From Allobrachymonas sp. (GTDB taxonomy: Bacteria; Pseudomonadota; Gammaproteobacteria; Burkholderiales; Burkholderiaceae), in contig JAUMXD010000017.1 of the NCBI GenBank assembly GCA_030529305.1, forward strand, positions 1-23,895: a DNA stretch of 23,895 bases, read 5' to 3'. The notes under the pieces are model-generated. The model had not been told where the DNA came from. It ran no database searches and saw nothing but the letters and a program-made list of their open reading frames with translations. Below, one piece after another: positions 1 through 9,126 of this stretch (within the stretch, counting starts at the first letter, position 1; each line of letters starts with the position of its first letter). The translations under genes and the position numbers were made by a program.

Positions 1-217
1 TGCCTGCTGTTACGGCGGCCTTGTCGAACTTGACGACAAATTCGCGCACCTTGGCTACTTCGCCCTGTGGCGTGACCTGCACGGGCTTGAGCGCCAGCGC
101 CATATCCCAACTGGCTACGCCTGCCAACAGCAGCAGACGCAGCGGCCAGCGCAGGCGGTGGCCCTGCTGGTTGCGATCAGAGGAAGAGTGTGTCGAAGTG
201 GTGCGTAAGTGCTTCAT
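1..217 (-). CDS. Secreted protein, probable alpha-2-macroglobulin family, 5' end only
   Basis: The minus strand reads from an ATG at 217 off the left edge of the window, giving the first 72 residues. Residues 1-22 are polar and basic (MKHLRTTSTHSSSDRNQQ...), followed by a hydrophobic stretch (LRLLLLAGVASWDMALAL, about 29-44) that looks like a signal peptide or lipoprotein-free export signal. After it comes a segment containing VTPQGEVAKVREFVVKFD, which resembles the first beta-domain of bacterial alpha-2-macroglobulin-like proteins of Burkholderiales (pattern 'TPQGEVAxVRxxVVxFxxxAV'). Those are large periplasmic protease-trapping proteins. The match is from memory of the family and covers only the N-terminus, so the family call is an inference; export is better supported than function. 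It is divergent from hfq. Confidence 0.6.
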   Translation of the reverse strand, partial: MKHLRTTSTHSSSDRNQQGHRLRWPLRLLLLAGVASWDMALALKPVQVTPQGEVAKVREFVVKFDKAAVTAG

Positions 218-592
218 GAAGACCTCTGCCATGCAAGATGCGCTGAAAAGCCATCGGAAAAAAACAGATAACTTCCAGCTTGGAGCGGAAAATGACAAAT
301 ACACACCCATTTTGCAAGCAAATGCTGCATAAAAGACAACTTGTTTATTTTTGGCAACGATTTGTTTCGTGATTTTTCTTTAAAAGCATGACGAACTGGT
401 GTTTTGCTGAAAAGGGCTGGAAGGCAATTAAGGTAACCATATGTTGCTGCAAGCACTGCAAGGCCTGTATGGGCAACACAGTTGTGTTATGTTTGGCACC
501 CACCCATCTTTTGAACAACAAGAGCCAAGCTCCCCGGCGGCGCGCTTTTCAGCGAGCTGATCGGGACGGTTTTGAACAATACGGAGAATAGC
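218..592. other. Divergent intergenic region upstream of hfq
   Basis: This 375-base gap separates the leftward exported protein from rightward hfq. It is AT-rich around 330-385, where TTGGCA at 351-356 is a possible -35 but no good -10 sits at the right distance. A 39-codon frame (ATG 441, stop 558-560) has an AAGG-like site seven bases upstream, but its composition is unconvincing. In many Burkholderiales the gene der lies upstream of hfq; it is not here. I see no RNA gene or repeat. Confidence 0.5.
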
Positions 593-856
593 GTGAGCAA
601 CAAAGGCCAGCTGCTGCAAGACCCTTTCCTCAACACCCTGCGCCGCGAGCATGTGCCCGTGTCCATTTATTTGGTCAATGGCATCAAGCTGCAGGGGCAA
701 ATTGAATCTTTTGACCAATACGTGGTGCTGCTGCGTAACACCATTACGCAAATGGTTTACAAGCACGCCATTTCCACCATTGTGCCGGGCCGGGCCATCA
801 ACTTCTCGGCCACAGGCGAAGGGGCGGGCGCTGCTGAAGGCGGCATGCAGCCCTAA
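593..856 (+). CDS. hfq: RNA chaperone Hfq
   Basis: Hfq is the hexameric Sm-like chaperone that pairs small RNAs with mRNAs. The GTG start at 593 gives the canonical [13 protein letters not shown]-terminus and has GGAG at 583-586, six bases upstream; a longer frame from a TTG at 572 would add seven residues not seen in the family, so it was rejected. The product is 87 residues. Visible hallmarks: proximal-face residues Q9 and D10, rim arginines R17-R18, the Sm1 strand region ([16 protein letters not shown]) and the Sm2 YKH motif at 56-58 followed by [13 protein letters not shown]. The C-terminal tail is short and Gly/Ala-rich, as is usual in betaproteobacteria and unlike the long E. coli tail. 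Two terminator-like hairpins follow immediately, so hfq may be mostly monocistronic here. Confidence 0.98.
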   Translation: MSNKGQLLQDPFLNTLRREHVPVSIYLVNGIKLQGQIESFDQYVVLLRNTITQMVYKHAISTIVPGRAINFSATGEGAGAAEGGMQP

Positions 857-862
857 ACCCGA

Positions 863-895
863 AATGGCGCCGACTCGTTCGGCGCCATTGTTTTT
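863..895 (+). terminator. Rho-independent terminator after hfq
   Basis: A perfect 11-bp stem (863-873 AATGGCGCCGA with 879-889 TCGGCGCCATT) closes a five-base loop and is followed by GTTTTT at 890-895. It starts seven bases after the hfq stop. The stem is GC-rich and the T run is short but adequate. Confidence 0.85.
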
Positions 896-902
896 GGCGA
901 CC

Positions 903-945
903 GAAAAGGGCGGCTTTGCGTCGCCCTTTCGTCTTTCTTGTTTTT
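903..945 (+). terminator. Second terminator-like hairpin between hfq and hflX
   Basis: An 8-bp stem (905-912 AAAGGGCG with 922-929 CGCCCTTT) has a nine-base loop and is followed by CGTCTTTCTTGTTTTT. It lies directly behind the first hairpin, making a tandem pair. Weaker than the first, but the T-rich tail is long. Confidence 0.6.
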
Positions 946-978
946 ATTCTTGCCGGCCATCAGGCCACGGATTTGCTC

Positions 979-2241
979 TTGACTGCGATTGATAACTTGA
1001 CAGATGCTGCCGAACCCCGCGCCGTGCTGGTGGGTGTGGATTTGGGTTTGCCGCATTTCGACGGCGAGCTGGAAGAACTTGGCCTGCTGGCGCAAACCGC
1101 GGGGCTCACGCCTGTGGCGCGCATCACCTGCAAGCGCCAGGCGCCCGATCCGGCCTTGTTCGTGGGCAAGGGCAAGGCCGAAGAAATCAAGGAGCTGGCC
1201 CAGGCGTATGGGGCCACCGAAATCTTGTTCGACCAAGCGCTCAGCCCTGCGCAGCAGCGTAATCTGGAGCGCTTTTTCGAGCGCCCGGTCAATGACCGCA
1301 CCATGCTGATTCTGCAAATTTTTGCCCAGCGCGCACGCAGTCACGAGGGCAAATTGCAGGTGGAGCTGGCACGTTTGCAATACCTCAGCACGCGCTTGGT
1401 GCGCCGCTGGAGCCACCTGGAGCGCCAGCAGGGCGGCATTGGCACGCGGGGCGGCCCGGGTGAGCGCCAGATCGAGCTCGATCGCCGCATGATCGACGAG
1501 GCCATCAAGCGCACGCGCACGCAGCTGCAAAAGGTCAAGCGCCAGCGCGCCACGCAGCGCCGCCAGCGCCAGCGCACGGGCACCTTTTCGGTTTCGCTGG
1601 TGGGCTACACCAATGCAGGCAAATCCACGCTGTTCAATGCCCTGGTCAAGGCGCGCAGCTATGCGGCCGACCAGTTGTTTGCCACGCTCGACACCACCAC
1701 GCGCCAGCTCTATCTGGCGCAATTGGGGCGCAGCATTTCCTTGTCGGACACGGTGGGCTTCATCCGCGATTTGCCGCACGGTTTGGTCGAGGCGTTTGAA
1801 GCCACCCTGCAAGAAGCCGTGGATGCCGACTTGCTGCTGCATGTGGTGGATGCCGCCAGCCCCCACTGGCCCGAGCAGATCAATGAAGTGCAGCGCGTGC
1901 TGGCTGAAATCGGGGCGGATGACATCCGGCAGATTCTGGTTTTCAACAAGGCCGATGCCTTGCCGCCGCAGCGCCAGCCTGCACAGATGCAAGACAGCTA
2001 TGCCATCAACGGTGAGCAAATTCCACGCATTTACATCAGCGCGCGGCAGGGTCTTGGCTTGGATGCCCTGCGGCAAGCCATTGCCGATGCGGCCTTGCAA
2101 ACCATCGGTACGGATGGTGCAGATGGGGCCAGGGACGATGAGGCGCAACAGAGCGACTGGTATAGTCAGCCGCCGGATGCACTGCCGCCTGACGTATCTG
2201 CCTCATCCGCACAATCCACTCATACGGAAGCGGATGAATAG
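979..2241 (+). CDS. hflX: GTPase HflX
   Basis: HflX is a ribosome-binding GTPase that splits stalled or hibernating 70S ribosomes. The N-terminal HflX domain runs to about residue 130, with the family segment FVGKGKAEEIKEL and the glycine-rich linker GGIGTRGGPGE. A basic coiled-coil linker (KVKRQRATQRRQRQR) precedes the G domain: P-loop GYTNAGKST at 209-217, DTVG at 257-260 and NKAD at 323-326. The frame has no ATG near its N-terminus. I chose the TTG at 979 because ACGGA (967-971) lies seven bases upstream; TTG at 973 or 997 are alternatives, and starts before 946 would fall inside the second terminator hairpin. The last 45 residues or so (from about 376) are an acidic, Ser/Ala/Asp-rich tail that many HflX proteins lack. 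A 150-base gap leads to hflK. Confidence 0.95.
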   Translation: MTAIDNLTDAAEPRAVLVGVDLGLPHFDGELEELGLLAQTAGLTPVARITCKRQAPDPALFVGKGKAEEIKELAQAYGATEILFDQALSPAQQRNLERFFERPVNDRTMLILQIFAQRARSHEGKLQVELARLQYLSTRLVRRWSHLERQQGGIGTRGGPGERQIELDRRMIDEAIKRTRTQLQKVKRQRATQRRQRQRTGTFSVSLVGYTNAGKSTLFNALVKARSYAADQLFATLDTTTRQLYLAQLGRSISLSDTVGFIRDLPHGLVEAFEATLQEAVDADLLLHVVDAASPHWPEQINEVQRVLAEIGADDIRQILVFNKADALPPQRQPAQMQDSYAINGEQIPRIYISARQGLGLDALRQAIADAALQTIGTDGADGARDDEAQQSDWYSQPPDALPPDVSASSAQSTHTEADE

Positions 2242-2391
2242 GGGCCAATCACAGCGAAGCATTGGTGACGTGACAGGTGGACGTGAAGCGCACTCCCACC
2301 TTCAAGCCAAGTGGTAGCCGCACGTCCCAGCGATTGCTGGTCAGCAAGCATCAAACATCACACGCATTAAAGATACAAGCAGGAGCAGGAA

Positions 2392-3576
2392 TTGAGCGGT
2401 TGGTTGGGTAAAACAGGCAAGCAGGGCCACAACCCTTGGCCCGGTGCAGGGCCGGCTGGTCGCAAGCCGCAAAACCCGCGCAGTGTGGCTTGGCGCGCCT
2501 TGCTGTTTGTGCTGCTTTCCGTTTTGGCCGCTTGGTTGATGAGTGGCTTGTTCGTGCTGCAAAGTGGGCAGAAGGCAGCCATTTTCCGCCTGGGCCAATT
2601 CCACCGGATAACGGCGCGTGTAGGCTTGAACTGGGCCTTGCCTTACCCCATCGAATCGCACGAAATCTTGAAGTTGGCCGAAACAGGCTCTGTGGTGATT
2701 GGCGACGCAGCCAGCGTGCCGCATTCGGGCCTGCGGGCCGAGCAGATTCTCACGGCCGATGGCTCCATCGTTGAAGTGCGCTTGCTGGCGCAATACCGCA
2801 TCCGCGACGTGAAGCAATATCTGCTGCACCAGGCCGAAGGGGCCGAGGCCCTGCTCAAACTGGCCGGTGCCCACGCCGTGCGCGCGGCATTGGGTGGCAT
2901 GAGTTTGACCGAGTTGACAACAGGCGATGTCCAAGCCATCGCACGCCGCGTGCAGCCCGCGCTGCAAGCCGCACTGGATGCGGGCCAGAGCGGCATTGAA
3001 ATCACGGGCCTGAGCGCAGCGGGCGAAGCCATTCGTTTGCCGCAAACTGTGCGGGCCGCTCAGCAGCAAGTGCAACAGGCGCGTGAACAGCAAGCACAGG
3101 CTGCGGCGCAAGCGGCTTCTGCCGCCAGCCAGGCGCTGGCTGCAGCCGCGCAAGAAGTGGCGCGCCTGCAGGACGAGGCGCAAGCCTACAAGCGGCAAGT
3201 GGTGGCCGATGCGCGGGCCGAGTCCGAACAGTTTGCCGCTGTATTGCCTGAATACCAAAAAGCCCCGCAGGCGACGCGCAGCCGCCTGTACCACGCAGCC
3301 ATGCAAGCGGTGTACGCCCAGATGAATAAGGTGGTGGTGGATAGCCAAAGCGGCCAGCCCATCCACATCGCGCTGAGTCAAGCGGGGCAGGCGGCATTGG
3401 CTGCAGCACCAGCAGCCAGTGCGGGCGACAAAGCCGGCAAGCCAGCAGGCCGCTCAGCCGCAGATCGCTCGGCAGTAGCACCGCAGGGCGCAGCATCTGC
3501 CAGCCAAGCCGCCAACGGCCCTGCCAACAATCCCCAGCGCAGCCGCGACCCCGCATTGCTGCGCCAGCGCCGCTGA
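2392..3576 (+). CDS. hflK: FtsH protease modulator HflK (SPFH family)
   Basis: HflK forms with HflC a large membrane cage around the protease FtsH and restricts its access to membrane substrates. The TTG start at 2392 has AGGAG at 2381-2385, six bases away, which decides the start. A cytosolic N-terminus of about 35 residues, with NPWPGAG recalling the DPWG box of other HflK proteins, is followed by one membrane helix (about 37-57) and the SPFH domain (YPIESHEI, ILTADGSIVEVRLLAQYRI). Then comes an Ala/Gln-rich coiled coil (about 222-265) and the family segment EYQKAPQATRSRLY. The final 65 residues are Ala/Ser/Gly-rich and poorly ordered. The N-terminus is shorter than in E. coli HflK and lacks its long Gly/Asn-rich region. 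hflC starts seven bases after the stop. Confidence 0.93.
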   Translation: MSGWLGKTGKQGHNPWPGAGPAGRKPQNPRSVAWRALLFVLLSVLAAWLMSGLFVLQSGQKAAIFRLGQFHRITARVGLNWALPYPIESHEILKLAETGSVVIGDAASVPHSGLRAEQILTADGSIVEVRLLAQYRIRDVKQYLLHQAEGAEALLKLAGAHAVRAALGGMSLTELTTGDVQAIARRVQPALQAALDAGQSGIEITGLSAAGEAIRLPQTVRAAQQQVQQAREQQAQAAAQAASAASQALAAAAQEVARLQDEAQAYKRQVVADARAESEQFAAVLPEYQKAPQATRSRLYHAAMQAVYAQMNKVVVDSQSGQPIHIALSQAGQAALAAAPAASAGDKAGKPAGRSAADRSAVAPQGAASASQAANGPANNPQRSRDPALLRQRR

Positions 3577-3583
3577 GGTTGAT

Positions 3584-4726
3584 ATGAGCGTTTTGCAAAA
3601 AGTCACTGCCTTGTTGCTGGTGCTGGCCGCCTTGGCCGCTTGGGCCACCACTGGTTTGTTTGTGGTGGATCAGCGCCAGTACGTCCTGGTGTACGGCGCA
3701 GGCCAGTTGCAGCGCCTGGTGCAAACGCCGGGCCTGCAGTTCAAATGGCCCTGGCCCGTGCAAGAGCTGCGCACGCTGGATCGGCGCACGCTGCTTGCAA
3801 CGGGCCACACGGGCGATCAAAGCATCATCAGCGACCAAAGCGGGCAAAACCAGCGCTTGGCGCTGTCGTGGTATGTGCAGTGGCGCATCAGCGATCCGCA
3901 GGCGTATCTGCACAGCGTGGGCAGCACGGCTGAAGCAGGCGCCAAGCGTTTGAACGACGCCGTGCTGGCCGCATTGCAGGCCGAATTGGCGCACAAGCAA
4001 TTGACGCAAGTTTTGGCTGATGCGGCTGCCATGAGCCGTTTGCAGCAAGCCCTCAAGCAGCGGATGGATGCCGCCGCGCAACCAGCGGGCCAGGCCGCCT
4101 GGGGCCTGCAGGTGCTGAATGTGCGCCTCACGCGCCTGGACGTGGATGAAGCCAGCGCCCAAGCCGCGCAGGCGCGCATGGCTGCGGCCTTGCAGCAAAG
4201 CGCCGCGCGCATCAAGGAAGAAGGCGCCAGTGCCGTACGGGCTGCGCAGACCGAGGCCCAGAGCCAGCGTGACATCCTGCTGGCCGAAGGCCAACGCCAG
4301 GCTCAGCAGATTCGCGGCGAGGGCGATGCCGAGGCCATCCGCATCTATGCGCCCGACCATGCCCAGAATCCGCAGCTGGCCAGCTTCTTGCGATCGCTCA
4401 CGGTGTATCGCCGCAGCTTTGGCGGTGCGGGCGATGTGCTGGTGATTGACCCGGCCAGCAACCAATTGCTGCAAAACTTGCAAAACCAAAACTTGCGCGA
4501 AGAGCAAGGCAAGCTGCCCGTGCCGTCAGCTTTGCCCACTTCAGCAGCAGCTGCACAGGTTTCTTCATCTGCCCCTGCGCGCAGTGCTGCATCTGCACCC
4601 GCAAGTGCCACAAGCGCCGCCTTGGCCGTTGTGAATCAAGCAGCTGCACAAGCTGCCACAAAAACCGCCTCAAAAGCCAATACGCCTGTCACCGCGCCAA
4701 CCACACCCCGCTCCACACAACCATGA
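3584..4726 (+). CDS. hflC: FtsH protease modulator HflC (SPFH family)
   Basis: Partner of HflK in the FtsH-HflKC membrane complex. The ATG at 3584 has GAGG (3575-3578) overlapping the hflK stop. One N-terminal membrane helix (about 5-27) leads into the SPFH domain with VVDQRQYVLVYGAG, PGLQFKWPWPVQ and LALSWYVQWRISDP. The helical segment carries ARMAAALQQSAARIKEEGAS and ILLAEGQRQAQQIRGEGDAEAIRIYA, both typical of HflC, and the domain closes with YRRSFGG and DVLVIDP near residue 284. About 75 further residues, very rich in Ala, Ser, Thr and Pro, make it 380 residues long, against about 300-335 usually. The stop overlaps the next start by four bases (ATGA), so translation is probably coupled. 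Confidence 0.94.
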   Translation: MSVLQKVTALLLVLAALAAWATTGLFVVDQRQYVLVYGAGQLQRLVQTPGLQFKWPWPVQELRTLDRRTLLATGHTGDQSIISDQSGQNQRLALSWYVQWRISDPQAYLHSVGSTAEAGAKRLNDAVLAALQAELAHKQLTQVLADAAAMSRLQQALKQRMDAAAQPAGQAAWGLQVLNVRLTRLDVDEASAQAAQARMAAALQQSAARIKEEGASAVRAAQTEAQSQRDILLAEGQRQAQQIRGEGDAEAIRIYAPDHAQNPQLASFLRSLTVYRRSFGGAGDVLVIDPASNQLLQNLQNQNLREEQGKLPVPSALPTSAAAAQVSSSAPARSAASAPASATSAALAVVNQAAAQAATKTASKANTPVTAPTTPRSTQP

Positions 4727-4917
4727 ACGACAAAATCCTCTGGATGGCTGCGGCCTTCATGCTCATGTTCGAGGGGCTGATGCCCCTGGTCGCCCCTCAC
4801 CTCTGGCGGCGCGTGTTCGAGCAAATGCTGCAATTGCCCGACCACGGCATTCGTCTGGCAGGTGGCGTCAGCGTGGTGATCGGCCTGCTGCTGTATTGGC
4901 TGGTGGCTGCGGCGTGA
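4723..4917 (+). CDS. DUF2065 family small membrane protein (YjeT-like)
   Basis: A 64-residue protein with two predicted membrane helices (about 5-22 and 44-62) separated by a short segment containing WRRVFEQMLQLPD and IRLAGG. This matches DUF2065, the family of E. coli YjeT, which also lies directly after hflC and before purA. Its ATG overlaps the hflC stop in an ATGA arrangement, so it is part of the hfl operon. The function is unknown; its fixed position suggests some link to the HflKC complex or simply to the operon. Here purA does not follow, as discussed in the findings. Confidence 0.88.
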   Translation: MNDKILWMAAAFMLMFEGLMPLVAPHLWRRVFEQMLQLPDHGIRLAGGVSVVIGLLLYWLVAAA

Positions 4918-4933
4918 TGAGGAGCACAGCTTG

Positions 4934-6064
4934 ATGGCGCCCGATTCGCCCGACGCCGCTGCACCGCCAGCAGGCGTTTCTCCTCAAGCCTGGCAACGCC
5001 TGAAGCCGCATGTCCGCGGCTTTTTGCATGGCGTGCAGCGCAAGCAGCGGCCCGATATGCAGCACATGCCGATCGAGATGGCGCGCGAAGCGTACGCCCT
5101 GGGCAGTTGCGTGCTGGAGCCCGATCCGCCCGAACTAGCGCGCGTGCAAGACCTGCATATCCCCCGGCGTGATGGCAGCCCCATGCGGGCGCGTCTGTAT
5201 GCCGCGCAGCCTGTTGCGTCCACCACGGCGGTGCCTTTAGCGCCATCTGCCACATTATCCGCATCACCATCCATTGCATCGTCCGCGGAATCGGGCGCTG
5301 AGCTGTTGCCCCTGCTGCTGTACTTTCATGGCGGCGGCTTCGTGGTGGGCAGCATCGATACGCACGATGCCGTTTGCCGCAGGCTGTGCCAGGCCAGCGG
5401 CTGCGCCGTGGTGTCGCTCGACTATCGGCTGGCGCCAGAGCATAAATTCCCCGCTGCGTTTGACGACTGCTGGGACGCCCTGCACTGGTTGGCTCAGCAT
5501 GCTGCTGCTTGGGGGCTGGATGCCTGCCGCATGGCCGTGGGGGGTGATAGCGCAGGCGGCACACTCGCGGCAGCTTGCGCCGTGCGCGCAGCGCAGCAAG
5601 GCTTGCCTTTGCAGCTGCAATTGCTGTTTTACCCAGGCATGCAGGCCGAGCCGCTGACGCCTTCACGCACCTTGTATGGCCAGGGTTTTTTGTTGAGCGA
5701 AGCGCAAATCCAGTGGATGTTTCATACTTGCGTGCGCGATGCGGCAGACTTTGCCGATTGGCGTTTTGCGCCGCTGCATGCCGACGATGTGAGCCATGTG
5801 GCGCCGCTGTGGCTGGGCCTGGCCGAATGCGACCCGATTGTGGACGACAGCCTGCTGTGGGCCGATAAACTGCGCGCAGCTGGTGTGCCTGTTGAGGTAG
5901 AGCTGTACCACGGCGTGATACATGAATTCATCAAGCTGGGCCGGGCCATGCCCGAGGCGCAGCAGGCCCTGCAAGATGCGGCCCAAGCGCTGCGCCGGGC
6001 TTTGCGGCCTGATAGACCTGGCGAGATGGATGGCAATGGCGCAGCGGGCGTGCAGGGCGGTTGA
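4934..6064 (+). CDS. Alpha/beta hydrolase fold-3 (HSL-type) esterase
   Basis: A predicted cytosolic carboxylesterase of the hormone-sensitive-lipase family, 376 residues. The oxyanion-hole motif HGGGF starts at 132, the nucleophile elbow GDSAGG is at 204-209 (Ser206), and the remaining triad residues are likely Asp300 (AECDPIVDD) and His330 (GVIHEF). DYRLAPEHKFPAAFDD is characteristic of the family. I took the ATG at 4934 rather than the TTG one codon earlier; GAGGAG lies at 4919-4924. Residues about 92-124 are an Ala/Ser/Pro-rich insert between the N-terminal cap and the core. It follows the DUF2065 gene by 16 bases and may be cotranscribed with hfl genes. The substrate cannot be read from the sequence. 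Confidence 0.92.
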   Translation: MAPDSPDAAAPPAGVSPQAWQRLKPHVRGFLHGVQRKQRPDMQHMPIEMAREAYALGSCVLEPDPPELARVQDLHIPRRDGSPMRARLYAAQPVASTTAVPLAPSATLSASPSIASSAESGAELLPLLLYFHGGGFVVGSIDTHDAVCRRLCQASGCAVVSLDYRLAPEHKFPAAFDDCWDALHWLAQHAAAWGLDACRMAVGGDSAGGTLAAACAVRAAQQGLPLQLQLLFYPGMQAEPLTPSRTLYGQGFLLSEAQIQWMFHTCVRDAADFADWRFAPLHADDVSHVAPLWLGLAECDPIVDDSLLWADKLRAAGVPVEVELYHGVIHEFIKLGRAMPEAQQALQDAAQALRRALRPDRPGEMDGNGAAGVQGG

Positions 6065-6174
6065 TGGGGAGCAGCTTGACTCACTTTGTTCACAACTGTG
6101 TAAAGCCCATGAATTGAAGCCCACTTGAATTTTCCAGACCGCATTCATACAGCATTCAGGCTGCAATGGATCGT

Positions 6175-6203
6175 TTGACAGACATTTTTTCTTGACCTAT
6201 TTC
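6175..6203 (+). promoter_or_regulatory. Possible sigma-70 promoter for trhP
   Basis: TTGACA at 6175-6180 is a perfect -35 box. Seventeen bases later TATTTC (6198-6203) is a mediocre -10. Transcription would start near 6210, about 20 bases before the chosen ATG. The region is AT-rich and lies in the 165-base gap after the hydrolase gene. Confidence 0.4.
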
Positions 6204-6229
6204 ATTTATTGGATAGCCTCTTTTTCATC

Positions 6230-7615
6230 ATGAAAGCACCCGAACTGCTGCTGCCCGCAGGCAGCCTCGAAAAAATGCGTGCCGCTTACGACTACGGGGC
6301 CGATGCCGTTTACGCCGGCCAGCCGCGCTACAGCTTGCGTGCGCGCAACAACGAATTCAGGCTGGAGCAACTTCAGCAAGGCATTGCCGAAGCGCACCAG
6401 CGCGGCAAAAAACTGTTCGTCACCAGCAACCTGCTGCCGCACAACGACAAGGTGCGCACCTATATGCGCGACATCGAACCCGTGATTGCCATGCGCCCAG
6501 ACGCCCTCATCATGGCCGACCCCGGCCTCATCATGATGGTGCGCGAGAAGTGGCCCGAGATGCCCATTCACCTCTCGGTGCAGGCCAACACGGTGAACTA
6601 TGCGGCGGTGAAGTTCTGGCAGAGCGTGGGCGTGGCGCGCATCATCCTCTCGCGCGAGCTGAGCCTGGATGAAATCGAAAAAATCCGTCAGGAATGCCCC
6701 GACATGGAGCTGGAAGTGTTCGTGCACGGCGCGCTGTGCATCGCCTACAGCGGGCGCTGCCTGCTCAGCGGTTACTTCAACCGGCGCGACCCCAATCAGG
6801 GCACTTGCACCAATGCCTGCCGCTGGAACTACGCCACGCACGATGCACAGGTGGACTGCAACACGGGCGATGCCATTGGCAGCCGCATGGAAAAAGACTT
6901 CAATTTCGAGGCGGAGCGCGAGCGCGCCGAAAAAGCCTTTGCCGCCAGCGGCCGCGAACCGGCCGCCACGGGCGATGGCGTGCGCCACCCGCTGGCCGAC
7001 AAGGTCTATCTGATCGAAGAAATCGGCCGTCCGGGCGAGCTGATGCCGATCATGGAAGACGAGCACGGCACCTACATCATGAACAGCAAGGACTTGCGCG
7101 CGGTGGAGTATGTGGAGCGCCTGGCCAAGATTGGCGTGGATTCGCTCAAGATCGAAGGGCGCACCAAATCATTGTATTACGTCAGCCGCACCGCGCAAAT
7201 CTACCGCCGCGCCATTGATGATGCGGTGGCGGGCCGCCCCTTCAACCCCGAGCTGATCACCGAGCTGGAGGGCTTGAGCAACCGCGGCTACACCGCCGGT
7301 TTTTTGGAGCGCCGCCCGGCCAACACCTACCAGAACTACGAAACCGGCAGCTCGCAAACGCAGCGCAGCCAGTTCGTGGGCGAGGTGAGCAAAACCGAAG
7401 TGCGCGACGGCTGGTTGCAGGTGGAAGTCAAAAACCGCTTTGCCGTGGGGGATCGGCTGGAGGTCATCCACCCCAGCGGCAACCAGATCATCACGCTGCA
7501 AGGCATGCAGAATGCCGACGGTCAAGCCATCCAGATCGCCAATGGCAGCCCGCTCAAGGTCTGGCTGCCGCTGGAGGCGCGCTATCAGGGCGCCTTGCTG
7601 GCTCGCATGGTGTGA
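6230..7615 (+). CDS. trhP: tRNA 5-hydroxyuridine formation protein TrhP (peptidase U32 family, YegQ)
   Basis: TrhP (YegQ) works in prephenate-dependent hydroxylation of U34 in tRNAs, the first step to cmo5U/mcmo5U. The 461-residue product follows E. coli YegQ closely in remembered segments: MKAPELLLPAGSLEKMR at the start, DAVYAGQPRYSLRARNNEF, MPIHLSVQAN, ILSRELSLDEIEKIRQ and EDEHGTYIMNSKDLRAVE. Four cysteines C170, C177, C193 and C197 (within CIAYSGRCLLSGY and GTCTNACRW) match the set thought to hold an iron-sulfur cluster in U32 proteins. I chose the ATG at 6230; an earlier TTG at 6209 adds seven unconserved residues. Shine-Dalgarno pairing is weak. A segment of about 30 residues rich in Glu/Arg/Ala (roughly 222-258) replaces a shorter loop of the E. 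coli protein. The larger U32 enzyme RlhA is excluded by length. Confidence 0.93.
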   Translation: MKAPELLLPAGSLEKMRAAYDYGADAVYAGQPRYSLRARNNEFRLEQLQQGIAEAHQRGKKLFVTSNLLPHNDKVRTYMRDIEPVIAMRPDALIMADPGLIMMVREKWPEMPIHLSVQANTVNYAAVKFWQSVGVARIILSRELSLDEIEKIRQECPDMELEVFVHGALCIAYSGRCLLSGYFNRRDPNQGTCTNACRWNYATHDAQVDCNTGDAIGSRMEKDFNFEAERERAEKAFAASGREPAATGDGVRHPLADKVYLIEEIGRPGELMPIMEDEHGTYIMNSKDLRAVEYVERLAKIGVDSLKIEGRTKSLYYVSRTAQIYRRAIDDAVAGRPFNPELITELEGLSNRGYTAGFLERRPANTYQNYETGSSQTQRSQFVGEVSKTEVRDGWLQVEVKNRFAVGDRLEVIHPSGNQIITLQGMQNADGQAIQIANGSPLKVWLPLEARYQGALLARMV

Positions 7616-8969
<1,354 letters not shown>

Positions 8970-9126
8970 ACGTTTGACAATAGCATGGTTGGGGGCGGCT
9001 TAAGCAGTTCCCCAAACCGCCTCAAACGGCCAGAGCTTGCAAACGCTTGGGCAAGTATGCTTGATGCCCAATGGCCCGACAAAGTCTCATGAATGAATCA
9101 CAAACACACAACAGGGTGAAGCCGCG

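Noticed and set aside
572..592. TTG at 572 as the hfq start
   Set aside because: It would add seven residues not found in Hfq proteins, and the GGAG at 583-586 fits the GTG at 593.
853..2148. A 431-codon open frame on the minus strand opposite hflX
   Set aside because: It is an antisense shadow of the GC-rich hflX gene; its translation is Gln/Ala/Leu/Arg-rich, with no recognisable domain, while the plus strand carries complete GTPase motifs.
2234..2317. A 27-codon frame overlapping the end of hflX
   Set aside because: No ribosome site and no conservation clue; it is too short to support.
3002..4507. A 501-codon minus-strand frame opposite hflK and hflC
   Set aside because: Long only because the complementary codons lack stops. 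It spans two genes and their junction, and has no domain pattern.
8987..9020. Inverted repeat (GGTTGGGGG with CCCCAAACC) after the iminopeptidase gene as a terminator
   Set aside because: The stem contains a mismatch, and no T run follows, so termination is not supported.
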